Positions 8,365 to 16,653 of a DNA stretch of 64,000 nucleotides are shown piece after piece (the stretch's first letter is position 1; each line of letters starts with the position of its first letter). The notes under the pieces were generated by a model that did no database searches, was not told the origin of the DNA, and saw nothing but the letters and a program-made list of their open reading frames with translations. This DNA is from Clostridiales bacterium (GTDB lineage: Bacteria; Bacillota; Clostridia; Peptostreptococcales; Anaerovoracaceae): positions 96,570-160,569 of the forward strand of contig JAAZCE010000040.1 of assembly GCA_012513435.1 (NCBI GenBank). The letters are read 5' to 3'. A program made the position numbers and the translations under genes.

Positions 8365-9166
8365 CAACGACGAAGCTAAAAAACTGGAAAACAAGGCGGA
8401 GAACAAACACGCCTTCAAAAGATTCATCGGGGTGATGATAGTGGGAGCCATCGTAGGCGGAATAATCGGATTCCTGACCCAGTATCTACCTTCAAAATTC
8501 TCACTGGATTTGACGGATTTGCTGCCGCAGCTGATGGTAAAAGCAAACCCATTCATACTGATATTGATTTTCGTAATTTGCGGAGTGCTGACATTGGCAC
8601 ACTACAACAAAGCAAAGAGCATGTATAAACAATGGGACGGTGAAGACGAGTATTATATGAACGATTTGGAGATGCATATCTCCAAGACCATGCTGATTTT
8701 GACCATAGGGTCCATTGCAGGGCTTTTTGGTCTGGGGATACAGGTATATGCAATATCAGGCGGTATTCACCATGACGAATCTGTATCACAGGTTATCAGC
8801 GGTACCGTAATACTGTTTCTTTATGTTGCATTATGTCTCTTTTTCGTATTTTGTCAGAAAAAAGCTGTAGATCTGCTAAAGATAATTAATCCTGAAAAAA
8901 AGGGAAGCATCTATGACAAAAAGTTTAGCGAGAAGTGGATAGAACACTGTGATGAAGCCGAACGTATGAACATCTATAAATCAGCATATGCAGCATATAA
9001 ATTCATGAACGTATTTCTGGTTGTGCTGTGGGCTGTAACGGCATTCGCGGTTCTTATGTACGGTATAGGTCTCTTAGCAATGACCCTTGTATCCGTTTCA
9101 TGGCTGGCAATGAATCTTGTCTACTGCCTCAAGTCAATGAAGATGGAGAAAATCAAAAAAGACTGA
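8351..9166 (+). CDS. DUF3169-type integral membrane protein
   Basis: A 271-aa protein with a charged 23-residue N-terminus and about six membrane segments (roughly residues 24-41, 72-90, 112-133, 146-166 and two near 215-258). It looks like the DUF3169 family of Firmicutes, whose function is unknown; family recognition is by overall pattern and HTH pairing rather than by a catalytic motif. The start overlaps the HTH gene, with GAGGAGGAAG serving as ribosome site, so the pair is co-expressed. A sensory or stress-response role with the regulator is inference. Confidence 0.7.
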   Translation: MNNINNDEAKKLENKAENKHAFKRFIGVMIVGAIVGGIIGFLTQYLPSKFSLDLTDLLPQLMVKANPFILILIFVICGVLTLAHYNKAKSMYKQWDGEDEYYMNDLEMHISKTMLILTIGSIAGLFGLGIQVYAISGGIHHDESVSQVISGTVILFLYVALCLFFVFCQKKAVDLLKIINPEKKGSIYDKKFSEKWIEHCDEAERMNIYKSAYAAYKFMNVFLVVLWAVTAFAVLMYGIGLLAMTLVSVSWLAMNLVYCLKSMKMEKIKKD

Positions 9167-9194
9167 CAAGCGACAGGAGTAAATACTTTTTCAG

Positions 9195-9222
9195 GCGACC
9201 TCAGAGATGAGGCCGCTTTTTT
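9195..9222 (+). terminator. Intrinsic terminator after the HTH/DUF3169 pair
   Basis: GCGACCTCA (9195-9203) pairs with TGAGGCCGC (9208-9216), with one A-C mismatch, across a GAGA loop, then TTTTTT. It separates this operon from spoIIIA. Confidence 0.85.
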
Positions 9223-9283
9223 CTTTTTTGAGGCATATTTCTGTGGACAAGGAATATCTATATAGAGAAAAGGGGAGTACACA

Positions 9284-10186
9284 ATGGATAACAATACGAA
9301 AAAAATCATATGTAAACTGCCTGAATTTATTCAGACAGATATGGCAGAGCTGCCCAGTTCCGTTATGGAGTCCTTTGAAGAAGTGCGGCTCAAGGTATTC
9401 GAGAACACTATCGTCATAAGCGACGGAAGGGAGTACCAGCTACAACACGGCAGCAGGGTAACTCCCGACTTGTTGAACGAGCTTCTGAACAAGCTCCTGG
9501 ACTATTCTTATTATGCACACGAGGAAGAGCTGTCAAAGGGATACGTCACCATAGAGGGCGGTCACCGAGTAGGCATATGCGGCAGGGTAACCTTGAAGAA
9601 TTCAAAGGTACATCTTATCAAGGACGTTTCATCTCTCAACATAAGGCGAAGCAGACAGATAATAGATGCATCACAAAAAATTGTGGGAGCAGTTTGTACA
9701 GGCAGGATATCCAATACCCTTATCATATCTCCTCCTAAATGCGGTAAGACCACTATATTAAGAGATCTGGCAAGAGTGTTGAGCAACAGAGGCTTCAGAG
9801 TAGGTATATGCGATGAACGCTCGGAGATAGCCGGCTGCTACAACGGCCAAAGCAGCTATGATCTGGGAAGAAGGACCGATATTTTGGACGGGTGCCCCAA
9901 GGCGGAGGGCATAATCATGCTCATAAGAGCCATGTCTCCCGATGTGATAATAACAGATGAAATAGGAAAAAAAGAAGATGTACGAGCCATAGAAAGCGCC
10001 CTGTGTGCAGGAGTAAGCATCATCACTACCATACACGGCAACTCCTATGAAGACATATGCAATTCCTCAATCGGGGAGCTTGTGGAAAATCGAGTTTTTG
10101 ACACCCTCATCTTCCTAAGTGCCAATCCTAAGACAGGAACGGTAAAGAAAATAATGAAGCTGGCAGGAATGAAAAAAGGAGCGTAG
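9284..10186 (+). CDS. spoIIIAA: Stage III sporulation protein AA (ATPase)
   Basis: A 300-aa secretion-type ATPase of the mother-cell side of the SpoIIIA-SpoIIQ channel, which links mother cell and forespore during engulfment. The Walker A motif is in ISPPKCGKTTILRDLAR, preceded by the family stretch GYVTIEGGHRVGICGR, and DVIITDEIGKKEDV is the Walker B region. Length matches the family. First gene of an eight-gene operon aa-ah in standard order. Ribosome site AAAAGGGG precedes the ATG. In Bacillus the operon is sigma-E dependent; I see no convincing sigma-E promoter here by eye. Confidence 0.97.
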   Translation: MDNNTKKIICKLPEFIQTDMAELPSSVMESFEEVRLKVFENTIVISDGREYQLQHGSRVTPDLLNELLNKLLDYSYYAHEEELSKGYVTIEGGHRVGICGRVTLKNSKVHLIKDVSSLNIRRSRQIIDASQKIVGAVCTGRISNTLIISPPKCGKTTILRDLARVLSNRGFRVGICDERSEIAGCYNGQSSYDLGRRTDILDGCPKAEGIIMLIRAMSPDVIITDEIGKKEDVRAIESALCAGVSIITTIHGNSYEDICNSSIGELVENRVFDTLIFLSANPKTGTVKKIMKLAGMKKGA

Positions 10187-10187
10187 T

Positions 10188-10697
10188 ATGCTTAAAATAT
10201 TAGGTTGCCTGATGATGTTTTCCGGCTGCACCGCCTTGGGATTCATCAAGGCCGAAACGTACAAATTGAGACGGGTGGAGCTTGGTAACACCTTGGAATC
10301 CATAAGGCTTTTGCAGATAGATATGACATACAAGAAAGAGACACTTCAAAGGGCCTTCAAACATTTGCAGGACGTAAAGCCCTGTTGGTTTTCCAAGCTA
10401 CTGATTGCCTGCTCCCATAATTTGAGCAAAAGCGGCTCAGTCACAGAGGCATGGCAGATGTCACTGAAAAACAGCTCTGATTCACCTCTAAAAAAAGAGG
10501 ATATTGTAATATTAAACGACATTTTTACAGGTCTTGGAAAAAGTGACATAACAGGGCAGGAAAGTATATTCAAACCCGCCATATTCAGGCTGGAAGCTGC
10601 ATACGATGATGCGCTGGCGGAGGAAAAAAAGCAAGGGAGAATGTTCAAATGTCTAGGCTCATTCGCAGGGCTAGCTATCGTTATTTTATTGATATAA
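10188..10697 (+). CDS. spoIIIAB: Stage III sporulation protein AB
   Basis: A 169-aa protein resembling GspF-type membrane components: N-terminal hydrophobic segment (LGCLMMFSGCTALGFIKAE), a helical cytoplasmic domain, and a C-terminal membrane segment (LGSFAGLAIVILLI). It is part of the SpoIIIA export complex. It starts one base after the spoIIIAA stop and is followed 10 bp later by spoIIIAC. The stretch KKQGRMFKCLGSFAGLAIVILL is typical for the family. Confidence 0.92.
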   Translation: MLKILGCLMMFSGCTALGFIKAETYKLRRVELGNTLESIRLLQIDMTYKKETLQRAFKHLQDVKPCWFSKLLIACSHNLSKSGSVTEAWQMSLKNSSDSPLKKEDIVILNDIFTGLGKSDITGQESIFKPAIFRLEAAYDDALAEEKKQGRMFKCLGSFAGLAIVILLI

Positions 10698-10707
10698 GGG
10701 GATTGGG

Positions 10708-10902
10708 ATGGATATAGACATAATATTTAAGATAGCTGCCATAGGTATTGCCATAGCCGTGCTGAATCAGGTTCTTATCAAGGCCGGCAGAGAAGAACAG
10801 GCCATGCTGACTACCTTGGCAGGGGTGATAATCGTACTGATGCTTATCATACAGATGATAAGCGAATTCTTCGATACAGTGAAGACCTTCCTTCAATTTT
10901 AG
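10708..10902 (+). CDS. spoIIIAC: Stage III sporulation protein AC
   Basis: A 64-aa protein with two membrane segments and the conserved linker NQVLIKAGREEQA between them. Full length for the family. It belongs to the SpoIIIA channel in the mother-cell membrane around the forespore. A GGGGATTGGG stretch before the ATG provides the ribosome site. Confidence 0.95.
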   Translation: MDIDIIFKIAAIGIAIAVLNQVLIKAGREEQAMLTTLAGVIIVLMLIIQMISEFFDTVKTFLQF

Positions 10903-10910
10903 GTGTCCTA

Positions 10911-11297
10911 ATGGAAATTTTTAAAATAGTTGCCATAGCTCTTACGGGAGTTATACTGGCTAGCCTGATGAAGACCGTAAACAAAGAGGTTGCACTGTAT
11001 GTAATACTTGCAACTGTAATAGTTCTGCTGTTCTCCATTATCGATAACCTGATAGAGGCCTTTGAATTCATAGAGAACATATACGAGAACGTTACCTATG
11101 GGAAGACATTTTTCCCTATAATACTCAAGGTTCTGGCGGTGGCTTACATTGCCGATTTCACGGCTCAGATATGCAGAGATGCCGGGGAGGGAGCCGTAGC
11201 CGGCAAAGTTGAAATGGCAGGAAAGGTAATAATCTTTTGTCTTGCGATTCCAATACTTACAAGCATATTGGAATTGATAACATCACTGCTTACATAA
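10911..11297 (+). CDS. spoIIIAD: Stage III sporulation protein AD
   Basis: A 128-aa membrane protein with about four hydrophobic segments and the family signature FFPIILKVLAVAYIADFTAQICRD. It is related in fold to SpoIIIAC and works in the same complex. It follows spoIIIAC by 8 bp and precedes spoIIIAE by 12 bp. Confidence 0.95.
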   Translation: MEIFKIVAIALTGVILASLMKTVNKEVALYVILATVIVLLFSIIDNLIEAFEFIENIYENVTYGKTFFPIILKVLAVAYIADFTAQICRDAGEGAVAGKVEMAGKVIIFCLAIPILTSILELITSLLT

Positions 11298-11309
11298 TAG
11301 GGGCATTTA

Positions 11310-12401
11310 ATGGAATATGAAACCATAATAGAAAAACAGCTGGAGGATATGGAGCTGTCGGAATACGAGGAGCTTGTCAATGACAGCATTGGTGAGGCCC
11401 GTGTTTTTGAAGAGGTTACGGCAGATGAAATAATAGATAACCTCATAAACGGCCAGCCATTGTTTGACTCTGATAAGCTTCTGGACAACTTGCTCAACCT
11501 GCTGCTTATGGAAGTAAAGTCAGCCCTTTTTATGGGCTGCGAAATACTGATAGTCTGTATAATAATCGGTGTGCTGTCGGGAGTATCTAACTCCTTTGGC
11601 AAAAAAGCCGTTTCAACCTTGGGCTCCACCATATGCGTATGCATCATAATATCGCTGTGCATAGGCAGCTTCTACCAATCATACAATTACTGTCAGGACA
11701 GCATGGATACCATGACCAATGCCATGAAGATACTTCTTCCCGTGATGATACCTCTCCTCATAGCTACAGGGGGCGTTTCCTCCGGAAGCATATTAAACCC
11801 TGTAATAATAGGAGCTGTCACTGGCTTTAATACCATAATGCAGCATGTTGTTCTTCCTCTGGTATTCCTGTCAGCCCTATTCGTTTTGCTGAACAGTTTA
11901 ACGGAAAAAGATTATGTAAAGAAGCTGTCGGTTTTCTTGAGAAGAATGGCCATTTTTATTACAGGGCTTCTCATTACGGTATTTACGGGAATCACTGCTA
12001 TACAAGGCATAGTGACGAAATCGGCAGACGGCATACTTATGAACACGGCCAGGTTTTCCCTGGACAATTTCGTGCCAATAGTAGGCGGCTTCGCGGCAGA
12101 TTCTCTTGATATGGTAATAAGCTGTATGGGTCTTATTAAAAACACTCTAGGCATCATGGGAATGATAGCTATTGCATCCCTGCTCATAATGCCTGTCATC
12201 AAGCTGATTACAATAGCTCTCGTTTACAAGGTGACAGCCATAGTCGCCGAGCCTATAGCCAGCAAGAATATTTCGGACAGCCTCAACGAAATAGGTACGT
12301 CGGCTATAACCATGAGCGTTGTTCTAGGGCTGGGAGCTTTGATGTTCCTCATATTCATAACCATAATGATGGGATTGGGAGGCGGAAGCCTTTGGAAATA
12401 A
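11310..12401 (+). CDS. spoIIIAE: Stage III sporulation protein AE
   Basis: A 363-aa polytopic membrane protein. About 70 N-terminal residues are acidic and helical, and the remainder holds roughly seven to eight membrane segments, including the Gly-rich FMGCEILIVCIIIGVLSGV and VTAIVAEPIASKNISDSLNEIG regions seen in the family. It forms the membrane core of the SpoIIIA apparatus. Its 3' end overlaps the TTG start of spoIIIAF. Confidence 0.95.
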   Translation: MEYETIIEKQLEDMELSEYEELVNDSIGEARVFEEVTADEIIDNLINGQPLFDSDKLLDNLLNLLLMEVKSALFMGCEILIVCIIIGVLSGVSNSFGKKAVSTLGSTICVCIIISLCIGSFYQSYNYCQDSMDTMTNAMKILLPVMIPLLIATGGVSSGSILNPVIIGAVTGFNTIMQHVVLPLVFLSALFVLLNSLTEKDYVKKLSVFLRRMAIFITGLLITVFTGITAIQGIVTKSADGILMNTARFSLDNFVPIVGGFAADSLDMVISCMGLIKNTLGIMGMIAIASLLIMPVIKLITIALVYKVTAIVAEPIASKNISDSLNEIGTSAITMSVVLGLGALMFLIFITIMMGLGGGSLWK

Positions 12402-12559
12402 TAAAACAGTGGGTGTGCAATCTCTTTATAATTATTATGACTATAACCTTTATCGAGATACTTATGCCCGAAACATCCATGAGCAAGTACCTAAAATTCA
12501 TTTTTTCCTTGGTCATCATGGCTGCCATCCTTTATCCGGTGATTTACATATTGGAGTAA
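12392..12559 (+). CDS. spoIIIAF: Stage III sporulation protein AF, shortened to the membrane part
   Basis: A 55-codon frame beginning with TTG and overlapping spoIIIAE by 10 bases: it opens MEIIKQW, then holds two hydrophobic segments (about residues 8-23 and 33-52) separated by EILMPETSMSKYLKF, the pattern of the SpoIIIAF N-terminus. A stop follows directly after the second segment, whereas SpoIIIAF is usually about 160-200 aa with a soluble C-terminal domain. Only 44 bases separate this stop from spoIIIAG, so the soluble domain is missing from the genome here, not merely frameshifted. The identification rests on operon position and membrane pattern. Confidence 0.75.
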   Translation: MEIIKQWVCNLFIIIMTITFIEILMPETSMSKYLKFIFSLVIMAAILYPVIYILE

Positions 12560-12603
12560 TATTTACGAATACATCAAATATACATTTAAAGGAGGTTACT
12601 CTT

Positions 12604-13002
12604 TTGTTAGAAAAGCTCAAAAGCAATGAAAAGCTGAAGGATAAAGCCTTGAAGGCGGTTATCCTGATGATAATACTTGCCGTCATACTGCTGACTTTTG
12701 ACGTTTTCACACAAAACAAGGACGGACGAAAACAGATAATGGACGAGGACGGCGGCGTAGAAAGCCAGCTGTGCAGTATTCTTTCCGATATTGACGGCGT
12801 AGGCAATGTAGATGTAATGCTAAGATATGATGAGGATGAAAATGTATCGGGAGCCATAGTTACGGCAGAAGGGGCAGACAGCCCGGTGGTAAAAAACCAT
12901 TTGATAAATGCAGTAATGGCAGTGTTTAACATATCCTCCACCAGTGTGGAGGTCTTTGAAAAAAAATCAACTGTTGAATCCAAGGAGGATAACGATGACT
13001 AA
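12604..13002 (+). CDS. spoIIIAG: Stage III sporulation protein AG
   Basis: A 132-aa protein with an N-terminal membrane segment (VILMIILAVILLTFDVF) and an extracellular ring-building-motif domain; SpoIIIAG forms the large ring of the channel between the mother cell and forespore. The TTG at 12604 is chosen because AAAGGAGG lies 8 bases upstream; longer readings in this frame run through spoIIIAF. Key stretch: LSDIDGVGNVDVMLRYDEDE. It overlaps spoIIIAH by 8 bases. Confidence 0.9.
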   Translation: MLEKLKSNEKLKDKALKAVILMIILAVILLTFDVFTQNKDGRKQIMDEDGGVESQLCSILSDIDGVGNVDVMLRYDEDENVSGAIVTAEGADSPVVKNHLINAVMAVFNISSTSVEVFEKKSTVESKEDNDD

Positions 13003-13480
13003 GAAAAAGAAGATAATATCGGCAGTGGCTCTGCTGCTCTTCGCCGGAGCCTTCGCAGTGACCGGCAGCCTGACTTCCGACAAAACGGCCAATGAAGATA
13101 TACCCTTGCATGACGGCGATATTCTCGTAGACAACAATACGGTAGTCACCTCAGATGATGTAAGCGACCTGAAAAACGCAGACACATATTTTCAGGAATT
13201 GCGGGCAACTTTAGACATGGACAGAAACAAAATCCTTGCCAAACTTGATAAATCAGAAAAAAACAAGCTCCTCAAGTATATGGAACAGGAAAAAACCGTT
13301 GAAACTCTCATAGTGAACAAGGGCCTTCCAGAGAGCTTCGTAGTTATTACCGACACAGGGATAAACATAACGGTAAACACCGAGGATCTTGACCAGGCAA
13401 CGGTTACGAAGATTTGTGAAATCGTCATGAGACAGACAGAAAGAAAAGCCAGTGAAATTGTAGTTCAAGATGTTTCTTAA
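12995..13480 (+). CDS. spoIIIAH: Stage III sporulation protein AH-like (SpoIIIAH-SpoIIQ zipper)
   Basis: A 161-aa single-pass protein: basic start MTKKKKI, a membrane segment (about residues 8-26), then an extracellular domain of the YscJ/FliF-like ring type. SpoIIIAH binds SpoIIQ across the septum. The ATG at 12995 has AAGGAGG just upstream and overlaps spoIIIAG; a frame opening 51 bases earlier is less likely. The C-terminal pattern with DLDQATVTKICEIVMRQT matches the family. Confidence 0.9.
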   Translation: MTKKKKIISAVALLLFAGAFAVTGSLTSDKTANEDIPLHDGDILVDNNTVVTSDDVSDLKNADTYFQELRATLDMDRNKILAKLDKSEKNKLLKYMEQEKTVETLIVNKGLPESFVVITDTGINITVNTEDLDQATVTKICEIVMRQTERKASEIVVQDVS

Positions 13481-13492
13481 GGCTCATAATCA

Positions 13493-13521
13493 TTGTATTT
13501 CTCACCTCAATTTGTTATAAT
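13493..13521 (+). promoter_or_regulatory. Promoter for asp23-nusB operon
   Basis: TTGTAT (13493-13498), 17-bp spacer, TATAAT (13516-13521). It starts a housekeeping operon directly after spoIIIAH. Confidence 0.7.
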
Positions 13522-13540
13522 ACAGACTGAGGTGATTTTA

Positions 13541-13924
13541 ATGAGTACAGCTACCAGACCTAACGAAGGGTCTGTTAAAATATCGGATGATGTTATTGCG
13601 GTTTGTGCAATAAACGCCGCCTTGAAAACAGAGGGAGTAGCCAGCCTGGACGGTGGATTTTCCAATGCATTGTCCAGAAACATATTGGGGAAGGATCTGG
13701 TATCTAAGGGCATCAAGGTCAACCAGACTGAAGACGGCGTTGAAATAGATGTACACATAATAGTCAAGTACCATGCCAAGATACCGGCAGTGGCCTGGGA
13801 TATACAGGAAAACGTCAAGAACGAGGTCCAGAACATGACTGAATTGAGCGTTTCAGCAGTTAATATTCACGTTCAGGGCGTGGAAATACCTTCGGAGGAT
13901 GAAACAGCAAATGACGAGAAATGA
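13541..13924 (+). CDS. Asp23/Gls24 family envelope stress protein
   Basis: A 127-aa Asp23 family protein (AmaP/Gls24 type; B. subtilis YqhY/YloU). YqhY-like members precede nusB in many Firmicutes, exactly as here, and are linked to cell-envelope homeostasis and control of acetyl-CoA carboxylase. Visible pattern: GSVKISDDVIAVCAINAAL, then GVEIDVHIIVKYHAKIPAVA. The ATG at 13541 is preceded by GAGGTGA. It overlaps nusB by 14 bases. Confidence 0.88.
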   Translation: MSTATRPNEGSVKISDDVIAVCAINAALKTEGVASLDGGFSNALSRNILGKDLVSKGIKVNQTEDGVEIDVHIIVKYHAKIPAVAWDIQENVKNEVQNMTELSVSAVNIHVQGVEIPSEDETANDEK

Positions 13925-14312
13925 AGCACGAGAAAATATGATGAAAATCCTTTATGAAATGGATATGTCTAAGGAACTAAATCCTGAATCGGCAACTAGT
14001 TTGGTGGATTCCCGTCTTTCAGGAAAGCATAAGGAGCGGGGCAGGGTTTTGATTTTCAATATATTGGACAATCTGGACAACATAGACGATGCGATAAACA
14101 GCCACAGCAAATCCTGGAAAACCACCAGAATGCCCAAGGTGGACTTAGCCATCATGAGACTGGCTCTGGGAGAAATGAATTTCAGCGAAGATATCCCACA
14201 TGCTGTTGCGATAAATGAAGCTATCAACCTTTCAAAGAAATACAGCACTGAACAGTCTTCGAGGTTCGTTCACGGAGTATTGGGTGCTATATCAAACGAA
14301 AATGAACAGTGA
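13911..14312 (+). CDS. nusB: Transcription antitermination factor NusB
   Basis: A 133-aa all-helical NusB that binds boxA RNA with NusE/S10 in rRNA antitermination. Family pattern: TRNEARENMMKILYEMDM at the N-terminus, WKTTRMPKVDLAIMRLALGE and HAVAINEAINLSKKYSTEQS near the C-terminus. The chosen ATG has GGAGG 12 bases upstream; an earlier ATG overlaps that ribosome site. The 3' end overlaps the next gene by 11 bases. Confidence 0.95.
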   Translation: MTRNEARENMMKILYEMDMSKELNPESATSLVDSRLSGKHKERGRVLIFNILDNLDNIDDAINSHSKSWKTTRMPKVDLAIMRLALGEMNFSEDIPHAVAINEAINLSKKYSTEQSSRFVHGVLGAISNENEQ

Positions 14313-15249
14313 ATACTCATTGGGAATAGATACCAGCAACTATAAGACTTCCGTGGCAGTTGTAGATAACAGCGGCAGTATAATATGCGATTATCGCAGA
14401 TTGCTTGAGGTAAAAAAAGGAGAGAAGGGCTTACGACAGTCTGAGGCTCTCTTTCAGCATGTAAAGGCTCTGCCTGTCCTGATGAGTCAGGCATGCGACA
14501 GCTTTTGCGGTGAACTTTCCGCAGTAGCGTATTCCTCAAGACCGAGGTCTGTAGAGGGGTCATACATGCCTGTTTTTTTAGCAGGGGAAAGTCTGGGAAG
14601 GTCTTTGGCCTCCGCTTTGAAAATCCCTGCTTTTGATTTTTCACATCAAGAAGGTCACATAGAGTCCGTAAAGGCGTTTTCGCCTTTTAAGGAAAAGGAT
14701 CTGTTCCTAGCCTGCCATTTTTCAGGAGGAACCTGCGAAATGCTTAAATGTTCCCCCTCCGGCATAGAGATAATGGGTGGCACTAAAGACATAAGCTACG
14801 GTCAGGTTATAGACAGAGCCGGAGTAGCTATGGGCTATGACTTTCCGGCAGGGGAAGCTCTAGACAAGCTGGCTCTTCGCGCCGAAGGCTCCACGGAGCT
14901 GCTTACAAAGATTAAGGTAAAGGACGTCAGGCTGAATTTATCGGGGATAGATACTCAGATAAAAAATGTATTAGCAGAAGGCAGTGTGAAGCAGGAGGAT
15001 ATGCTGGTAAGGGAAATATTTGAAAAGCTCTCAGACTCTATGATTGGGATAATATCCCAGACAGCAGCAATTACAGGCATAATAGATGTTATAGTGACAG
15101 GCGGAGTCTCCTCCAGCATATTTATGAGAAACAGAATGAGAGGTTTCCTGGAAAACTTGGATATAAACGCAGTGTTTGGCAATGTCAACCTGTCTCAGGA
15201 TAATGGGGTGGGCATTGCCTTGCTAGGAGGAAATGCCGTATGGGGATAA
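14302..15249 (+). CDS. TsaD/Kae1-like (M22) paralogue
   Basis: A 315-aa ASKHA-fold protein of the TsaD/Kae1/O-sialoglycoprotein endopeptidase superfamily. It starts SLGIDTSNYKTSVAVVD (phosphate-binding motif), has HQEGHIES corresponding to the metal-binding HxxxH of TsaD, and VTGGVSSSIFMRNRM as the adenosine motif. The sequence around these motifs is more divergent than in canonical TsaD, and the gene sits between nusB and xseA, a known clostridial position for this paralogue. Whether it has t6A activity is unknown; a canonical tsaD is probably elsewhere. It overlaps both neighbours. Confidence 0.72.
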   Translation: MNSEYSLGIDTSNYKTSVAVVDNSGSIICDYRRLLEVKKGEKGLRQSEALFQHVKALPVLMSQACDSFCGELSAVAYSSRPRSVEGSYMPVFLAGESLGRSLASALKIPAFDFSHQEGHIESVKAFSPFKEKDLFLACHFSGGTCEMLKCSPSGIEIMGGTKDISYGQVIDRAGVAMGYDFPAGEALDKLALRAEGSTELLTKIKVKDVRLNLSGIDTQIKNVLAEGSVKQEDMLVREIFEKLSDSMIGIISQTAAITGIIDVIVTGGVSSSIFMRNRMRGFLENLDINAVFGNVNLSQDNGVGIALLGGNAVWG

Positions 15250-16448
15250 AGCCTGTTAAAGTTTCACAGCTTAACAATTATATTAAACGAATCCTGCAGA
15301 CTGACCCTATTCTAGGCAACGTGTCAGTGGTGGGAGAGATTTCCAACCTAAAATTTCACGGTTCAGGCCATGTGTATTTTTCGCTGAAGGACGAAAGCAG
15401 CAAACTAAACTGTTTCCTGGCTTCCGACAACCTGCCTCATATAAACTGCCGACTAAAGGAAGGGATGCAGGTAGTTGCTTCAGGGTATGTGTATCTCTAC
15501 GAAAAGGGAGGGTCATATTCTCTCAATATAAAGGACATAGAGGAAGAAGGACAGGGGAATTTGTCTGCAGCCTTTGAAAAATTAAAAGAAAAGCTCCAAA
15601 GGGAAGGACTCTTTGAACAAGCTCACAAAAAAGAAATCCCTGCTTTTCCAGAAAAGATTGCAGTTGTCACCTCTGATACTGGAGCGGCAATCGAGGACAT
15701 ACTCAAGATTATTACGGGAAAAAACGACCTAGTGGATATTTTCATATATCCTGTACTGGTACAAGGAGCCAACGCTCCGGCAGAGATAGCCTCTGCAATA
15801 GATGACTTGAATAAAAACCATAAAGATGTCAATATAATAATTACAGGACGCGGAGGCGGTTCGGCAGAAGACCTTTGGGCCTTCAATGATGAGGATGTAG
15901 CCAGGAGCATCTATAACTCGCAAATTCCCGTCATATCCGCCGTAGGTCATGAAACGGACTTTACTATAGCCGATTTTGTGGCTGACCTGAGAGCTGAAAC
16001 ACCTACTGCGGCAGCAGAAAAAGCCGTTCCCGATACGATGGCTCTAAGAGAAGGCGTAAACATTATGAAACAAGAGCTGGACCACAGGCTCAAGGCAATG
16101 ATAGAAGATAAGCGCAAGGAATTAGAGCTTATGAACCCCGCCTCCTTCGGCCGGGATATACAAAGCCGCATAGTATTGGAACAAATGCGGGCAGACAACA
16201 TGGCTGCCTCCATGAAGGATGCAGTGGAGAGCAAGCTGCTAAGCTGCCATAACATGCTGAACATACTCAAAGAAATACTTGACGCATCGGACCCGAAACT
16301 CATACTGGCAAAGGGATATTCCATGGTTACGGATGAAAAAGGTGATATAATAAGGGATACCTCATCTCTGGCCATAGGACAGAGGGTTAACATAGAGGCT
16401 GCAAGGGGAAAGGCAGAGGCACAGATAACGTCTGTGAGAAAGGTATAG
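15240..16448 (+). CDS. xseA: Exodeoxyribonuclease VII large subunit
   Basis: A 402-aa XseA. The N-terminal OB-fold includes VVGEISNLKFHGSGHVYFSLKD. The catalytic domain has VVTSDTGAAIEDI, IIITGRGGGSAEDLWAFNDE and ISAVGHETDFTIADFVADLRAETPTAAAE, all diagnostic. A coiled-coil follows, then the C-terminal segment AKGYSMV. It works with XseB in ssDNA degradation and repair. It overlaps the previous gene by 10 bases and is followed 3 bases later by xseB. Confidence 0.97.
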   Translation: MGIKPVKVSQLNNYIKRILQTDPILGNVSVVGEISNLKFHGSGHVYFSLKDESSKLNCFLASDNLPHINCRLKEGMQVVASGYVYLYEKGGSYSLNIKDIEEEGQGNLSAAFEKLKEKLQREGLFEQAHKKEIPAFPEKIAVVTSDTGAAIEDILKIITGKNDLVDIFIYPVLVQGANAPAEIASAIDDLNKNHKDVNIIITGRGGGSAEDLWAFNDEDVARSIYNSQIPVISAVGHETDFTIADFVADLRAETPTAAAEKAVPDTMALREGVNIMKQELDHRLKAMIEDKRKELELMNPASFGRDIQSRIVLEQMRADNMAASMKDAVESKLLSCHNMLNILKEILDASDPKLILAKGYSMVTDEKGDIIRDTSSLAIGQRVNIEAARGKAEAQITSVRKV

Positions 16449-16451
16449 GAG

Positions 16452-16640
16452 ATGACAGAAAAAAACAAATCCTTTGAAGAAGCATTAAAAAAATTGGAGG
16501 AGGCTTCCGATAAATTAAAATCTCAGGATGTTTCTCTGGCAGATGCTATCAAAAGCTACGAAGAAGGTATAAAATATTACAAGGAATGCAGTGAGATATT
16601 GGAGAAGGCAAATCAAAAAATCGAGACCCTGACAAGGTAA
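16452..16640 (+). CDS. xseB: Exodeoxyribonuclease VII small subunit
   Basis: A 62-aa helical-hairpin protein: SFEEALKKLEEASDKLKSQDVSLADAIKSYEEGIKYYKECSEILEKANQKI is the family pattern (quoted here as an interrupted motif run: SFEEALKKLEEA, then SLADAIKSYEEG). It is the regulatory partner of XseA, encoded immediately upstream. Ribosome site AGGAG lies close to the ATG. Confidence 0.95.
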   Translation: MTEKNKSFEEALKKLEEASDKLKSQDVSLADAIKSYEEGIKYYKECSEILEKANQKIETLTR

Positions 16641-16653
16641 GGAGGTTTGACCA

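Noticed and set aside
12409-12603. Long N-terminal extension of SpoIIIAG
   Set aside because: This stretch encodes SpoIIIAF in another frame, and a perfect ribosome site precedes the TTG at 12604.
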